DNA of 64,000 nucleotides from Cliona cf. orientalis (GCA_963930775.1 OZ005695.1:9672001-9736000); one strand, 5' to 3'. Counted from the first letter of the stretch, positions 1 to 12,800 are shown. The notes: generated from the letters alone by a model not told the origin. Translations and numbers: made by a program.

Positions 1-536
1 ACAATTAACTCACACAATAATACTATACTATACTGTAGCATAATATTTTAATAGTTGCATGAATAATTGGTGTTATGGAAGGGTTATCATGATAATTGTA
101 TTTTAATGAGTTGACTAATATTTTCCAGGAAAACATAGGAATGCCTTCCTTACCACTAATTCCAGGAAGTAATAGCTACCTTACTCTCTCGGTATAGGGC
201 AATATGCTGCACACCAAACATTAAGAGGTAGAATTCCCGTTATCAATTTGGTATGGTTATTATATGAAGATGCTTCATTGACATCAATAATTCATGAAAA
301 TGCAAAAGTCTAACTTTTATGAAGTTTATTGAGTCAAGTCAGTCGTGAAATATTATACAGAATGGCAGGCACAGAGGCACCATACTAATGAGGAGTGTTC
401 CAGAAATAGAGGAACAAAGAAATCACATCAACTCAATAATTAATAAACAATTTACCAAAATGGATAAACTGTCGCATTCCGTAAATGGAGCATCTTCTTT
501 AAATAATTACTGAATTATTATTGATAATTTGTAGCC

Positions 537-606
537 TCGTCCCTAGCCTCCCCGATCGTTTTCAACATGCGTTGAAAAAGATTGGGGAGGCTGGGGACGA
601 GGCTAG
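537..606. repeat. foldback hairpin, 'cctcgtcccc' family
   Basis: Arms starting gcctcgtccctagcctcccc and ending ggggaggctggggacgaggc are inverted complements around a short spacer, giving a near-perfect hairpin of about 70 bp. Related, more decayed hairpins with the same gtccccag core lie near 6503-6572, 45107-45193 and 46014-46080, so this looks like a small dispersed non-autonomous element. Confidence 0.7.
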
Positions 607-1414
607 ATAATTTGAGTAGTAGGAAGTCTACCTCTTTATCAAAAATCAATTAGTCTTGGCGATGGTTAGGGGAGAAAATGATTGCTTATTTAATTTTGAT
701 CATAATTATTTCACGACTGACTTGACTCGAACTTCATGAAAGTTATAGACCGCTATGCAAGAAGTAACGGCACCTTATTTCAATGTATAAACCATGTAGC
801 AGCTAGCTTGGTAACAGATACGCACACACACAATGATTAATGTATTCCTTGCACATGTGCCGAGGGTTAAAATATTCCCCAACACTACATAGGGTTAAGT
901 TTGAAAGCAGATGCCATGCATATCATTCTGCTAATTGCAGCCTACACTATTAAGAACGGCTCAGAAGCAAAGTGGGCTAACCCACAAATGTTTTGAATTA
1001 CCCCCCCCCCCCCCGAATCTTAAAGTGTTTCATATTTAATTATGATTAGTTATGACTAATTAATAATAATTATCAGGGTCTACTATGTATAGATCTAGAC
1101 TAGTGGGTATTTTTAGTGGGGTGCTGATTTTCATTATTCTCATGGTTGATTTAATTGGCAGTCACGAAAAATTTCTACCTATGAAAATTAACAGCTACAG
1201 TGATACAGATATAATATTATACAAGACTACAAAGTAAGAAAGAAAATTTTAGCATCATCCCCCATTAATGACAGCTCTTCCAGTCCCTCCCTTCCCCTCT
1301 TGATATGAATTTTCTTTGTTAGTGAATTAAAGTGGGTATTATAGGATACCCCAGCAGTCTGGTACAGAGATAGCTATAATAATAATATAGCTCTCCAACC
1401 ACACTCTGGCTAAT

Positions 1415-1500
1415 AGATTCAGAGATACCTGCCCAGTGCTAGCACCTTCAACTTCTCTCCAAAGAAAACTGTCGGGAGAAAGGTATTCTGTACATGTGTA
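1415..1500 (+). pseudogene. displaced fragment of the SNX29 PX-domain exon
   Basis: The end of the PX exon and its donor site (copy of about 3200-3290) are repeated here in the same orientation. The fragment reads ASTFNF-PKKTVGR without the 4-base duplication that breaks the exon at 3221-3230. It lacks the exon's 5' half and an acceptor, so it is a partial duplication in intronic DNA, not an alternative exon. Confidence 0.7.
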
Positions 1501-1733
1501 TGTACGCACATCTAAGGGATAATAGTATTTTCATCTTTTTCACAATGTCATGTGAAACTATACCTCCCCCGGCCCCCCCCCCCCCCCCCCCCAAAAAAAA
1601 ACCAACATGCATTAGTATTATTATACATAAGTCTTTGATGATAATAATATTATGGCAGACATACAGTCGTCTACTGCAGTGACATTTTTTTAGTATTATC
1701 CTCCCTTCTCCTGCCATGCAGGTATACACACAG

Positions 1734-2808
1734 GCTCCAGTTCTGCAGGCACAGGTGTTGAGAGTGGCTTGCTGGGCGCAAGTGCTGGCAGCTCAGCGGA
1801 GGGAGGGGAGAGTAGGTCTCCACAGAGACAGGCGTCTCTTGAACAAAGGCTCTCAGAGGTAAGTCCCTACAATTATACAGTCATTAGTTTTACTAATTTT
1901 CCAAGAACACCACTACTGTAATTCCTTGTAATTTCTTATATTATTATGAGATCATGTTTTTTGTAATTTCCAGTACTCACTCATTTGTACTTCCACGAAT
2001 TAACTTTTTTGTGGTGATGTAAAAATTAGTTCTCTTTCTCATAAGTCAAATTTCATGTTTACAAATATGCATGGACAGACAAATCCCTAGACCGCCCCCC
2101 TCCCCCCCCCGTGCTGTGGTTAAACATCAAAGGATGTTTATTGTTTATATATAAAAGAAATGTACAGGGCTACTCTACTCTACCACTCTGAGATGGCTTC
2201 CCATTTGATGAAAGTATTCTCAAATTTGTTGTGATAATAATATACCCAGTTGTTTTCATAGATGGCTGAGATGTATGGTGAGGTAATGGAACTGAACGAG
2301 AGACTCCATAAAGACATTGCCACCAAGGATAAGAGTATCAAGTCGATGACGGCTCGTCTACGCAAAGCTGGCCTAGAGGTCAGAGTTCACATTACTAGTT
2401 ATAGGATACATGCCATCTATCAATTTTATGTTACATAGCAAGACTTGGAACCACTTTTCACACTCAAAATTCCAAGCAGTAAATTTTACATTTACCTTAC
2501 TATTAATAGTTAATCATTTATCAATAATATTTTATTCAGGCATCACCGATTTCTCCTAGCCGAAGACAGTCAAATGCTACAGACCAGAGAAAGTAAGTCT
2601 GTCACCATTGTAGCCTTGTGCCCTGGCTCTCAGGAAGCACAAGGCTGTCACCTTTGACTTTTGATTTCAAAATGTTTTTAATTTTGTTTCAGGCTTGATG
2701 TGTGGATCCCGTCCGCCATCAAGAAGGGAAAGGGACCAGAGTCACACCACGTCTACCAGGTATATACCATAGTCTCACAAAAGAGGGCCCACTGTGGACT
2801 GTCTGCCC

Positions 2809-2839
<31 letters not shown>

Positions 2840-3739
2840 AGCTTTGCCTCAATATCCTGCTAAGGTCTAAGACGTACTTAAATGAGTGCTCACCTATACC
2901 AAGTATTCCAAATAGCCTGAGGATGTGGTGAGAGTAGTCTGTACACACTACAAGCTACAAATCACACTGATGCAGCATTATTAAAATAATTTGACCATTT
3001 AGCATGCTTTCTAGTGCAGTATTGATACCTTGAATGTCCCCCCCCCCCCCCCCCCCCACTTGAGCCTTATGTATGATGTATACATACATATCACCGATGA
3101 ATGTCCTTACCTGCACACATGTAGGTGTTCATTCGTGTGAAGACAGAGGAGTGGAACGTGTATCGACGATATGCCGAGTTCAGAGAGTTCCACCAACAGA
3201 TTCAGAGATACCTGCCCAATGCTAGCTAGCACCTTCAACTTCCCTCCAAAGAAAACTGTAGGGAGAAAGGTATTCTGTACATGTGTATGTATGCACATCT
3301 AAAGGATAATGTCTATAATAGTACTATCATCATGGGGCGCTAATTTTGCTTTGTAGTCCTGGTGTCTGTATCTCTGTAGCTGTAGAGGGATTAATTTTAT
3401 AGGTGGAAAGTTTTTGTGACTGCCAAGTCAACCATGAAAATTAACGAAAATCAGCACCCCACTAAAGTTACCCGCTAGTTACCAAGGTCTAGATCTCTGA
3501 TAATTATAGTCATAACTAATCATAATATTGCTTGCCCTATACAGAGCAGTCAAGTGGTAGAGGAGCGTCGCCAGCGACTACAGGACTACTTGAGGTACAT
3601 CTTCAAGCTTTGTTTGACTCAGGCCCTCGTTCCGAGCGCCAAGGCTAAAGTGAAGAGCACTGCACAGCAGGTACAACCCATCTTCCCTCTCAGCATCACC
3701 AAGGCTAAGCTCATCGACCTCTTCCCCTTCTTTAAGTGA
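1734..3739 (+). CDS. SNX29: SNX29-like sorting nexin, 3' exons (coiled coil + PX domain), frameshifted in this sequence
   Basis: Six exons fit GT-AG rules: 1734-1858, 2262-2378, 2540-2592, 2693-2759, 3125-3269 and 3545-3739. Exons 1-2 encode a Ser-rich, coiled-coil-prone stretch (MAEMYGEVMELNERLHKDIA). Exon 4 (LDVWIPS...HHVYQ) opens a PX domain. Exon 5 carries the basic PX core EEWNVYRRYAEF and the PPKK motif. Exon 6 has VVEERRQRLQDYL and ends LFPFFK. Order and motifs match the C-terminus of SNX29; PX domains bind phosphoinositides on endosomal membranes. Exon 5 contains gctagctagc at 3221-3230, a 4-base duplication that puts a TAG in frame and shifts the rest. Without it the phases join exactly. 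The last exon ends TTTAAGTGAGT, which can be read as a stop (K then TGA) or as a splice donor, so the true C-terminus is uncertain. Upstream exons lie outside the window. Confidence 0.75.
2810..2839. repeat. 30-base poly(C) tract in an SNX29 intron
   Basis: An uninterrupted run of C. A second run of 20 C lies at 3038-3057 in the same 365-bp intron. Others are at 1573-1592, 26016-26036, 33453-33476, 34676-34703 and 34938-34959, and a G run is at 51511-51537. Confidence 0.95.
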
Positions 3740-4029
3740 GTTTTCTTTAGTATAATGGTTGTATGACTGTGCGAGTGAGTGGGCGGGTAAGTGTGGCTGA
3801 GTATATGTGTATATTTTGAGTTTGTGATCCAAATACATGCCACAATAATTAATTTTATTACCACATTGTACAATTTCATAGGTATATGTAGCTAATATTT
3901 TAACATTAAATTTTTGTCGACGTGCAAGCATTGAATTTCAGCCCATACATGCATAAAATGTGGTGGGATTTTTGCCATTTTTTAAACTATCACCATTCCA
4001 AGGCCTTTATATAAATAAAATAAGAAAGG

Positions 4030-4580
4030 TACCCTCATCTCCAGAACTCATAGTGACTGTGTATGTGTGTGTGTCAGTGTGTGTATGAAATTATTATTGT
4101 GTGTATACAAGTTTGCTTATGTGTGTGTGCAAATCATTTTATTCTGTGTATGTGTACAAGTTTCAGTGTGTTGCACATAATATTAGGACTTACTAATAGT
4201 ATGCATTTATGATCATTATGTGTGAGCTGTCTGGAGGCATCTATTAATGGAAAAAGATGTATAATATTAGGAGCATATGAGCCGCAGCTCATATGCTCCT
4301 GATAATATTATGTGTGCATGTGTGTGACACTGTGTGTGTGTGTGTGTGCTACATAATTTATGTATACCTATACTATGAACAATAATGCAGGACAAAAAAA
4401 GGAATGAGCTCTCATAGTTTCAAACCACCGCTGTAGTCCTACCCTTGATAACACACTAATAAAAATTGGCTGATGTTTTAAATAAAATTATTGTTCCCTG
4501 TACATGTGTACAAATGTTTACTGGTACTCCTGTGGCTCCTTTTCTGGTGGTTGCCCCACCACCTAAATGGACATGTATGA
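4030..4580. repeat. left arm of a large inverted segmental duplication
   Basis: About 4040-4180 (a TG-rich stretch with distinctive flanks) is the inverted copy of about 8720-8860. About 4205-4345 matches 8385-8495 inverted, and about 4380-4580 matches 8160-8250 and 7500-7720 inverted. The arms enclose the partial SNX29 exon copy and the palindrome at 5975-7297. A short palindrome at 4262-4310 (around ggagcatatgagc) lies inside this arm. No coding potential is seen. Confidence 0.7.
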
Positions 4581-4899
4581 GCCACCAAAATTAATAATAT
4601 GAAAAGTCAGCATTTTTTGGGAATTCTGAAGGTACTTTATCATGAGGAGAGCGTGGGTGATAAGGCTAGGTTTTGTCCTCTATCATGTGTCCATTCATAC
4701 TCTTAATAGTTGTCACTATGGTACATGTTTCTGAAATATATGGACCTCCATGCATGTTATCAACGATAGCAGAGATTCAGAAGGGTCAGGGGATGGGTTC
4801 TGGGTATAAATGGTTAGCAGGGTTAGTTTCCAGGGTATGTATGGCAGGGTTAGTCTTCAGGGTCTGCATGGGGGTCTGAATATTTCGGGGGTCCAAATA

Positions 4900-5441
4900 T
4901 GGCAGCTCGATTGGCAGAGGGAGGGAAGAGTAGGTCTCCACAGAGACAGGCGTCTCTCAAACAAAGACTCTCGGAGGTAAGTCCCTACAATTATATGGTC
5001 GTTAGTTTTACTGATTTTCCAAGAACACCACTACTGTAATCCCTTGTGATTTCTTACATTATATGAACTCACATGGTCATTGATTTTTGTTATTTCCAAG
5101 TACTCACTCGATCACTTGTACTTCCACGAATTAACTTTTTGTGGTGATATAAAATAGTCCCTAATTAGTTCTCAAAGAGTAATTTTCTCATAAGCCAAAT
5201 TTCATACTTGCAAATATGTATGAACAGACAAGTCACTAGAACGGGTGGTGCTGTGGTTAAACATCAAAGGAAGTTTATGGTTTAACATGTATTCTACCAC
5301 TCTGAGATGGCTTCCCAGCTGATGAAAAAGTATTCCCAAATTTGTTATAATAATTACACAGATGGCTGAGATGTATGGTGAGGTAATGGAGCTGAACGAG
5401 AGACTCCATAAAGACATTGCCACCAAGGATAAGAGTATCAG
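4900..5441 (+). pseudogene. partial tandem copy of two SNX29 exons
   Basis: 4900-4976 copies the end of the exon at 1734-1858 with its gtaagt donor (SPQRQAS-KQRLSE). 5362-5441 copies the exon at 2262-2378 (MAEMYGEVMELNERL) and then diverges before the donor. The intron between them is also related to 1859-2261. The copy lies 3' of the gene in the same orientation, lacks the PX exons and cannot make a sorting nexin. Confidence 0.8.
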
Positions 5442-6502
5442 TTATCATGCCATCTGTCAAAAAAATTTGCACATAATTATGCGTGCTTATGACGACTACG
5501 TAATAGTTTTTATACCCATAATTTAACGCAACAAGACTTAGTGTTTCATAATATAATGCAGCATGATCTGGGTATATACTTGATCAGCAGTCATTTTGTT
5601 ACCTACAGCTGGAAAATGCTAGAAATTATAAGTAGTTATGTAGGTAGTTTGCTTATAGATCAGGAAATTATTCGTTCGTTGTCAGTGCAAACCACAAAAA
5701 TTAAAAACACAAATCATTACAGTCTAGTTATGAGCTTGATTCTACTGAATATAAAATTACTGTCCAAAACAATTGGGATACAATAAAATTTCAATTCAAC
5801 ACGAGCTAAATAACCATAAAATGAGTCAATTTCATGCTCCTCTGATGAGTTCTGTCCGATTTTGCAGCTCCCATTTGATTTTCCTCAGCCATTGCCACTT
5901 CCTCTGCTTTAAATTACTCAGAAAGAACTAGAGTTTAATTATTTGAGGCATGCAGTTGCTGAGAGTGCCCTAGCCCTCTTGTATGGCATTCCAACACTGA
6001 CAAAATTGGCAAGCTCAAATATATGGTCAAACTTGAGTCAGATATATGGTCAAACTCAAATATGTGGTCAAATTGTTGCCTATATATGCTCAAAGCCAAA
6101 TATATGGTCAAATTTTATATGTTCAAACTCAAATAAATGGTCAAACAAAAGTTATGGTCATTTCCCCCATATATGGTCAAACATGCAGCAAATATATGGT
6201 CAAAATTTAAGAAAATCCCCTTACATAATAGTCACGGATATGACGTATCTATTAGTTAATTGGACCGACGTGACGTCAACAGAATCCACGTTCGCGAATA
6301 AAATTAGCGATCGCGCGCACAAACGATCCTTTACCCGCTATGTAGTCTCGTTCACGGACGGACCCGCCCCCTCTGGGGCGGAGTCTGGGGACTTGGCCAT
6401 CTCGCTCCGCGCTACAATCCCTCCATCGTAGGGCTGGCGCGCGGGACTAGGTACAATCGGACATTGTAAGGTAAGTATGAATGAAATTCAGCTGAGCTAG
6501 CC

Positions 6503-6572
6503 ATGTCCCCAGGCCCTCTCTCTATCTTTCATATTAAATAAATACTGGGAGATCGAGAGAGGGCCTGGGGAT
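6503..6572. repeat. foldback hairpin nested in the 1.3-kb palindrome
   Basis: gctagccatgtccccaggcc... and ...ggcctggggataaagctagc pair across a short AT spacer. It shares the ccccag core of the hairpin at 537-606. Confidence 0.65.
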
Positions 6573-6593
6573 AAAGCTAGCCCAGGTAAGACT

Positions 6594-6703
6594 AGTCTCG
6601 AAACCAGACCGCTCCCACCGCAGCGTTCAGTTCTTTCTGGATGAACGCGCGTTCATCCTGAAAGAACTGAACGCTGCGGTGGGAGCGGTCTGGTTTCGAG
6701 ACT
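6594..6703. repeat. 110-bp near-perfect hairpin at the centre of the palindrome
   Basis: Two arms of about 55 bp starting agtctcgaaaccagaccgc pair with a single visible mismatch (ttctgg against ttcagg) and almost no loop. Such a perfect arm match suggests recent insertion or gene conversion. Confidence 0.85.
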
Positions 6704-7489
6704 AAGGTAAGACACACCAGGTGCAGAAGGATATATTTAGTACATGAATAGCTACCTAGTAGTTTCATTCATGCTTACCATACTGCTTTAATACCATACA
6801 ATACAATGTCCGATTGTACGTACCTAGTCTCGCGCACCAGCCCTCCCACGTAGGAGCGGAGCGAAATGATCAAGTCCCCAGACTCCGCCCTAAAGGGGGC
6901 CGGTCCGTGAACGAGACTACATAAGGTAAGGATCGTGAGTGTACGTTTGTGCGCGCGATCGCGAATTTTATTCGCGAACGCGGATTCTGTTGACGTCACG
7001 TCGGTCCAATTAACTAATAGATACGTCATATCCGTGACTATTATGTAAGGGGATTTTCTTAAATTTTGACCATATATTTGCTGCATGTTTGACCATATAT
7101 GGAAAAATGACCATAACTTTCATTTGACCATGTATTTGAGTTTGATCATATAAAATTTGACCATATATTTGGCTTTGAGCATATATAGGCAACAATTTGA
7201 CCACATATTTGAGTTTGACCATATATCTGACTCAAGTTTGACCATATATTTGAGCTTGCCAATTTTGTCAGTGTTGGAATGCCATACTCTTGGCCTCACC
7301 CTGCAAACATGCCCCTGCAGACATGCAGAATTGCACTCACGCCAGCCACTTAACTCGCAGCCATACTACCACGACAGTGCACACACAAATAACACGCCTA
7401 GTTTACATGCTCCAAGCTTACACACTCTGATAGGATTGGATCTTATTCATGATTGTCTGTATAATTGTAAATCTTTCCCTCTAAGCATG

Positions 7490-8870
7490 ACTTATGCATG
7501 TATTGTCCATTTATGTGGTGGGCCAGGGCAACCACAAGAAAAGGAGCCGCACAGGAGTACCCCCTTCCCTCCTAGTAAACATTTGTATGCATGTACAGCA
7601 ATTAAAAACATCAGCTGAACATAATTAAAAGTCCCCATGCATGCAGTGGTTGAGTCTCCACTACAGAGGTGGTTTGAAACTATGAGAACTCATTCCTAAT
7701 TGTTTTTTCCTGTGTGTACCACAGTAGTGGGCTATATGGGTAGGAGTTAGGTGAGCTACCCAACACTGGGAAGTTTTAATCATAGCCCTAGTGCTTGTAG
7801 CTGTGGCATTTAATATTAAATTTAATTATTATCTAGACTAAAAGGGCACTTAATTACTGGGAATTTCTTATTCTGCCAGCATATTATTATGTTACCAAGA
7901 GTAGGACTGGAAACCATGCAATGCAGTTTCTGTAAAAATGCATTCCTTCCTGTTTCCTGTGCATACCACAGTCAGGGCTGGCTGGCTGGCTAGGTTGGAG
8001 CCAGATCTGCAGGAGGTGGTTCAAAACTATGAGTGTTTTTTCCTGTGTGTACCACTGGGCTATATACCACAGAAGCCTAACCACTGCATGGGGATTTTTA
8101 ATTATGCTTTATTGTACATGCAAATGTGCAAATGCATAGGATAATAATTAGATTATCCAGAGAGGGTATTTTTTATTAGTATGTTATCAAGGGTAGGACT
8201 ACAGGGATGGTTTGAAACTATGAGAACTCATTTCTTGTTTTTGTCCTGCATTATTGTTCGTAGTATCGGTATATATAAATTATGTACCTTATTCAATGTG
8301 ATGAAAAGTATCTGTGTAAAGTTTACAATCATCCATGAAAATTAATTAAAACATCACTCTTCTCCATCTTTTTCCATTCACAGAAGTTAGATGCCTGACA
8401 CACACACACACACACACACACACAGTGTCACACACGTGCACACATAATAATATATTATACATCTTTTTCCATTCACAAATGCCTGGCAGCTCACACATAA
8501 TAATAATAATTATTATTATTATTATTATCGTAGTTAATCGAATACAATGTATGATCCAATCTAACGTAAGAAATTAGCATTTTACGAATTCCCATAACGG
8601 AGCTATTGACGACCTTTACCAGAAAATCGTGCGTTTTTCAAAATTGAAATTATTTTTTTTCCATACGTAGTATTAGATTAAGTATGGTATGCATACTATT
8701 ACTAAGTCTTAATATTACGTGCAATGCACACTGAAACTTGTACACAAACATAAAATAATATGATTTGCGTACACACACACAAGCAAACTTGTATACACAC
8801 AATATACACACACTGACACACACACACACACACAGTCACTATGAGTTCTGGGGGGGGGGGGGAGGTGCTT
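7490..8870. repeat. right arm of the inverted segmental duplication
   Basis: Inverted relative of 4030-4580, longer because the block with 'ggtttgaaactatgagaact' occurs three times (about 7665, 8010 and 8205). It contains a CA microsatellite at about 8398-8422 and a second CA-rich stretch at 8770-8835. No gene is supported. Confidence 0.65.
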
Positions 8871-9831
8871 TTTTGGGAGGTACTAAGTCTTGTTGTGCTC
8901 ATCATTATGATCAAAAGATTCATGATAATGCACTTCATGCCCGCCTGCCTGGCTCCTACCTAGTCCACTGTCATGATTGCATTTGTGGTGTGTGAATGAA
9001 GGTGTAGAGATTTGGCCACATTGATTATCTTCACCACACATGCACCGCTGCACCCACCCTATGCTCAATATTCATGATGAAGCTCAGAGAGCAGTCCAGG
9101 ACTCTTATTTATAAAGTAGAAACGAGTTTCATTACTACATAAAACATTGTTAGGTACATGACACCCAGTTTATTATATTGCTGTACTATAATATTATAAA
9201 CAATCATAGCAACCGTGAACGTGTACTTCCTAGAGGGATATAATATTTTGGTACAGGGTCGCCATCTTTTCAAGTGTCCTAAGCCAATCCATGATAATAC
9301 TGCATGTAATCTACACCACTAGTTAAGACTTTCCCAATCACATACACATATCATCATGAATATGTGCATCTTTCATACATAGTAGTGGATAAACAATAAT
9401 AATGCATCCTGCTAAATGTGGCAAAACTGGAGCAGTCTAGTTATGAGCTTAGATATGCTGTATTTCGTCTGATCTTGTACAGATCTCTAATCAAAAATGC
9501 AGGACAATGGTTGCAACTTACTAAACGAAACAAAAACTCAGTGAGTAACACAAGTAAAATTAAGTCCTGGCATTGACCATCTGCCTCTAGAGGCCATGCT
9601 CCTACTTCACAAAAGCAAATAAGGGAAAACAAGTTCTACTATCACATCACATGAAGCACTACTAGCTACATGATGTTGTCCTGCTTAATTATCTCAAGAA
9701 GGCCTATTACAAAACTTTCTTTATAACATTATCATGCAGAAAACAAGCACACAAATGTAGCATTAAGCAATCTGTTTGTATTTTAGTTCTGTATAAATTT
9801 AAAAGTTTTAACATTTCACTTGAGGCTTACG
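8871..9831. other. spacer and shared 3' flank of the Pmp-like paralogue array
   Basis: The last 600 bp before 9832 are clearly related to 17640-18296 and 26800-27430, the 3' flanks of the other two paralogues (for example tacatgatgttgtcctgctt in all three). No coding region is seen. The flank therefore belongs to the duplicated unit. Confidence 0.6.
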
Positions 9832-12800
9832 TTAGACTTGGCTAACTGCTTCCTTCTCTTTGACTTGGGCTGCCTCTGCAGCACCAGGTATGTGTAGTGA
9901 GTTGGCCACTTCTTCAGGATCTGGTGCTCCAAGGTTACGGGGTTGGTGCACCTCCACCACAGACTGGGTGGGCTTCACTGGCTCTTGCTGCTTGATTGGC
10001 ACTTAAAAGTCCTGAGTGTTAACAGGGCGGTCAATCTTGTCCAAGAATTCGTAAAATTGGTGAATATCATCATCAGGTGGTGGGCTCCAGTGACGTTCAG
10101 GTTTTGGTTTTGGATCAGTATCAGTGAACAGTCTGTCAATCATTCCACCGAGCTTTGTCTTATGAATCTTTGAGAAGACTGAGGTGTATGTGTAGACATG
10201 GTAGAGGATAATGAGCAGCAGCGCAATGAATGTGATGATGACTGAAGTGTAGGCAGCTGCTTCCCTAGGTTTGTCAAGAGAATACCAGGTGAAAATTACA
10301 AAGGAGAGGATGTTCAAATAGAAAAATGTCTCAAGTACATCCACTGGCCATTTCCTGTACAGTCTGCTGCCAAAGAATAGTCTAAGAGCAAAAATGCAAC
10401 ACACTGTAAAACTGATAGCTGTGAGAGCAATAGCAGGGTCATTGGAAACATTTGTGGCAGCTACGAGATATAAGACGACACGAACAATCAGCAGCAGTCC
10501 AGTCCAGTAGCGATGCTTGGGAGTGTGAGGCTGATGGTAGGTTTCAATGAATGTTTGTATTTTTGGATTCCTTGTCCACTTGAAAACTCTCCACCTTGGA
10601 AGGTAGAGGAGCCACTGCCAGGAGAAGAGAAGAGCAGTGTAGACCAGACCAACCAGGAGAATGAGAACAGCTGCAATGAATAGAGGAATGTGCTTTCCAG
10701 AGAGATATTTGACAGTTGCATCAGGGAGCCACAGCATTTCACTAGAGCCATCAGGATACTCAAGAATGCCAACTGATAGAGACTTAAAGCAGATTTCAAG
10801 AAGCTTAGCATAGGAAAGTAGAATTAGTGTAGCCAGAGTTGCCACTGGATCCTTCTTTCCAATGAGGTTTGAAAATTTAGTAGAATAGGAACTGATGATG
10901 ATGACTAAAACCACGAGAAGAATGACGTAGGCAGGAAAAGCTAACCTGAGTAGCCACGTTTTGATGTAAGCGTCCATTTCTGGAAAGTAGCAGATATCAA
11001 TTCCAAGGTCAAAGTTCAGCCATGATATGAACACGGTAATGAAGTTTCTCATTTGAAATGGAAGTAGAATACTCTCGTTTACATGTACAACATTAGCATA
11101 AAAGATCAGTCCATTTAGAGTTCCACCTGCGACAGTCATATTGAGTATGAGAAATAAAGCCACCAGTGCTATACCAGCTAGGATTGCAGCTATGGTGATG
11201 GCTATGAGTAGTGCAGGCCAGTAGCTAGGAAGTGAGAGACAGTGTGAACTACCAAGAGAGAGGCTGAGACCAGGTTGGCAAGATCCACACAACAGAGATG
11301 ACTGATTGAAGGCACACTGAGCATCAGCTCCATCTGATTGGTTGAGGTTGAATGGTGGACTGGTTGAAATGCAGTAGTCAAAAGGACAGTTGGGGTAGAC
11401 TAAATAACCAGTTAGGTCTGTGTCATTGATGTAGGAAATCCAGGCTCTGGTTTGAGGCTGTTTGGTTAATAGTCCAGTGTGGCTGTCACAGTGTTCCATG
11501 TATTGACTGATATCGCTGTGGCAGTCACATGTACAGTTTGTGCTGTTCATTTCTGATTCTTGTAATCCAATTGGACAGCTGCAAGGGAGGAAGTGGATTT
11601 CTACTGCTGCACTAGAGAGTTCAGCATCCTTGCATGGACCATCTGAGGCATAGAGGGACAAATTTTCTGATTTATGTGATGAAATAATGTTGAATGTCAA
11701 ATTAGTACACTCAGCAGGTATTTCCCTAGCCAGCTGTCCTTCAGCTAGACCACTCTCAGTGAAGTGGAGAGAGGTTTGGATGGTTGCATTAACTGGTTGG
11801 CCAACCTGATCAACAGCAACAACTGGGAGTGTGAATGTCTGTCCCTTTTTAACCTCAGTGTAGTATTGGTGGGTGAAGTCATTGTGTTGATCAACATTAA
11901 AGCAAAGCCACACTTGAACTGGATCAGACGAAATAATTTTTCTAGTACGATCATAGTAGTAATAGTAGTCATAGTAGTCATAGTAATATGGATTATAATA
12001 TGTAAAAGTGGACACATTCTTAAAGTAAGCAATTCCACCACCTCTGTCTTTGAAGTCACGTGGATACTTATTGTGGACTTCAGCAAATGGACTCACAGCA
12101 CATCTGTCTAGTAGTCCTCCGTAGAGAGTGGAGCCAGAAATGTTAGCATGGTTTTGTGAGAAGTGCATACTCTGTGTCCTGATAAGCGTCCTGAGATCTT
12201 CTGAATCAACACTATAGAGAGCAAATACTTGAAAGAAGCATTCTGTCTCTGTGCTGCTAGCACATGTACCAGAGTTGGTATCATCATCCACATGTATTGC
12301 ACCACCATAGTCTGCACTGTTGGCAGTGAATGTTGTTGTATTAAAATCATTATCATCATCATTATAGCGTTCATACTTCAGAATATAAAATTTTGCATTG
12401 GCTTCCAGTGATAATCCACCTCCCTTCTCTGCTGCATTTCCTGTGATGTTTATTCTTGCACCAGTGTATACGTATTGAGGATAGCCATTATTGAATGAGG
12501 CTGCTTTGATAGATGAGCCAATGGCATGGAGTCCTCCCCCTTTGTGTGATGCAATATTATTCAAAAATAGGATACTCTCTTGTTGGCAGTTTAGTTCGCT
12601 AATTGAGAGGTAGACACCTCCTCCATTTCCAGTGGCTGTGTTGTGTGCTATAGTTACATCACCATTCACATAGAGTTTGCTCTCAGTGGAATGTATTGCT
12701 CCACCATTTTCAGCATGGTTGTGTTCAAGATTATTGCATTCTCCATCAAAAAATATGCTGCTCTGAAATAAAGTTATTGCACCTCCTTCTTGGAAGTCAT

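Larger units (their letters stand above)
1..1733. other. rearranged non-coding DNA upstream of the visible SNX29 exons
   Basis: I see no convincing exon here except a displaced fragment at about 1415-1500. About 130-1010 reappears in direct orientation at 32745-33480. About 1080-1260 is an inverted relative of the SNX29 intron at 3340-3500. C runs lie at 1001-1014 and 1573-1592. The upstream exons of the sorting nexin (the RUN-domain part of SNX29 relatives) are not in the window, or not recognisable in it. Confidence 0.6.
5975..7297. mobile_element. 1.3-kb nested palindromic foldback element with WATATGGTCAAA iterations
   Basis: Left arm 5975-6490 and right arm 6765-7297 are inverted copies, from tggcattccaacactgac inward to the aatgaaa border. 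Each arm carries about ten spaced copies of a tatatggtcaaa-like word, then a GC-richer part with tgacgtca and gcgatcgcgcgc. The core holds two further hairpins (6503-6572 and 6594-6703). Long open frames such as IWSN/IYGQ arrays on either strand are products of the short repeat and are not taken as genes. The architecture fits a large foldback or MITE-like element with no transposase in it. Target duplications were not identified. Confidence 0.75.

Noticed and set aside
5943..6431. 162-residue open frame rich in IWSN/IYGQ
   Set aside because: It is produced by the tatatggtcaaa iterations in the left arm of the palindrome, and the right arm gives matching frames on the other strand.
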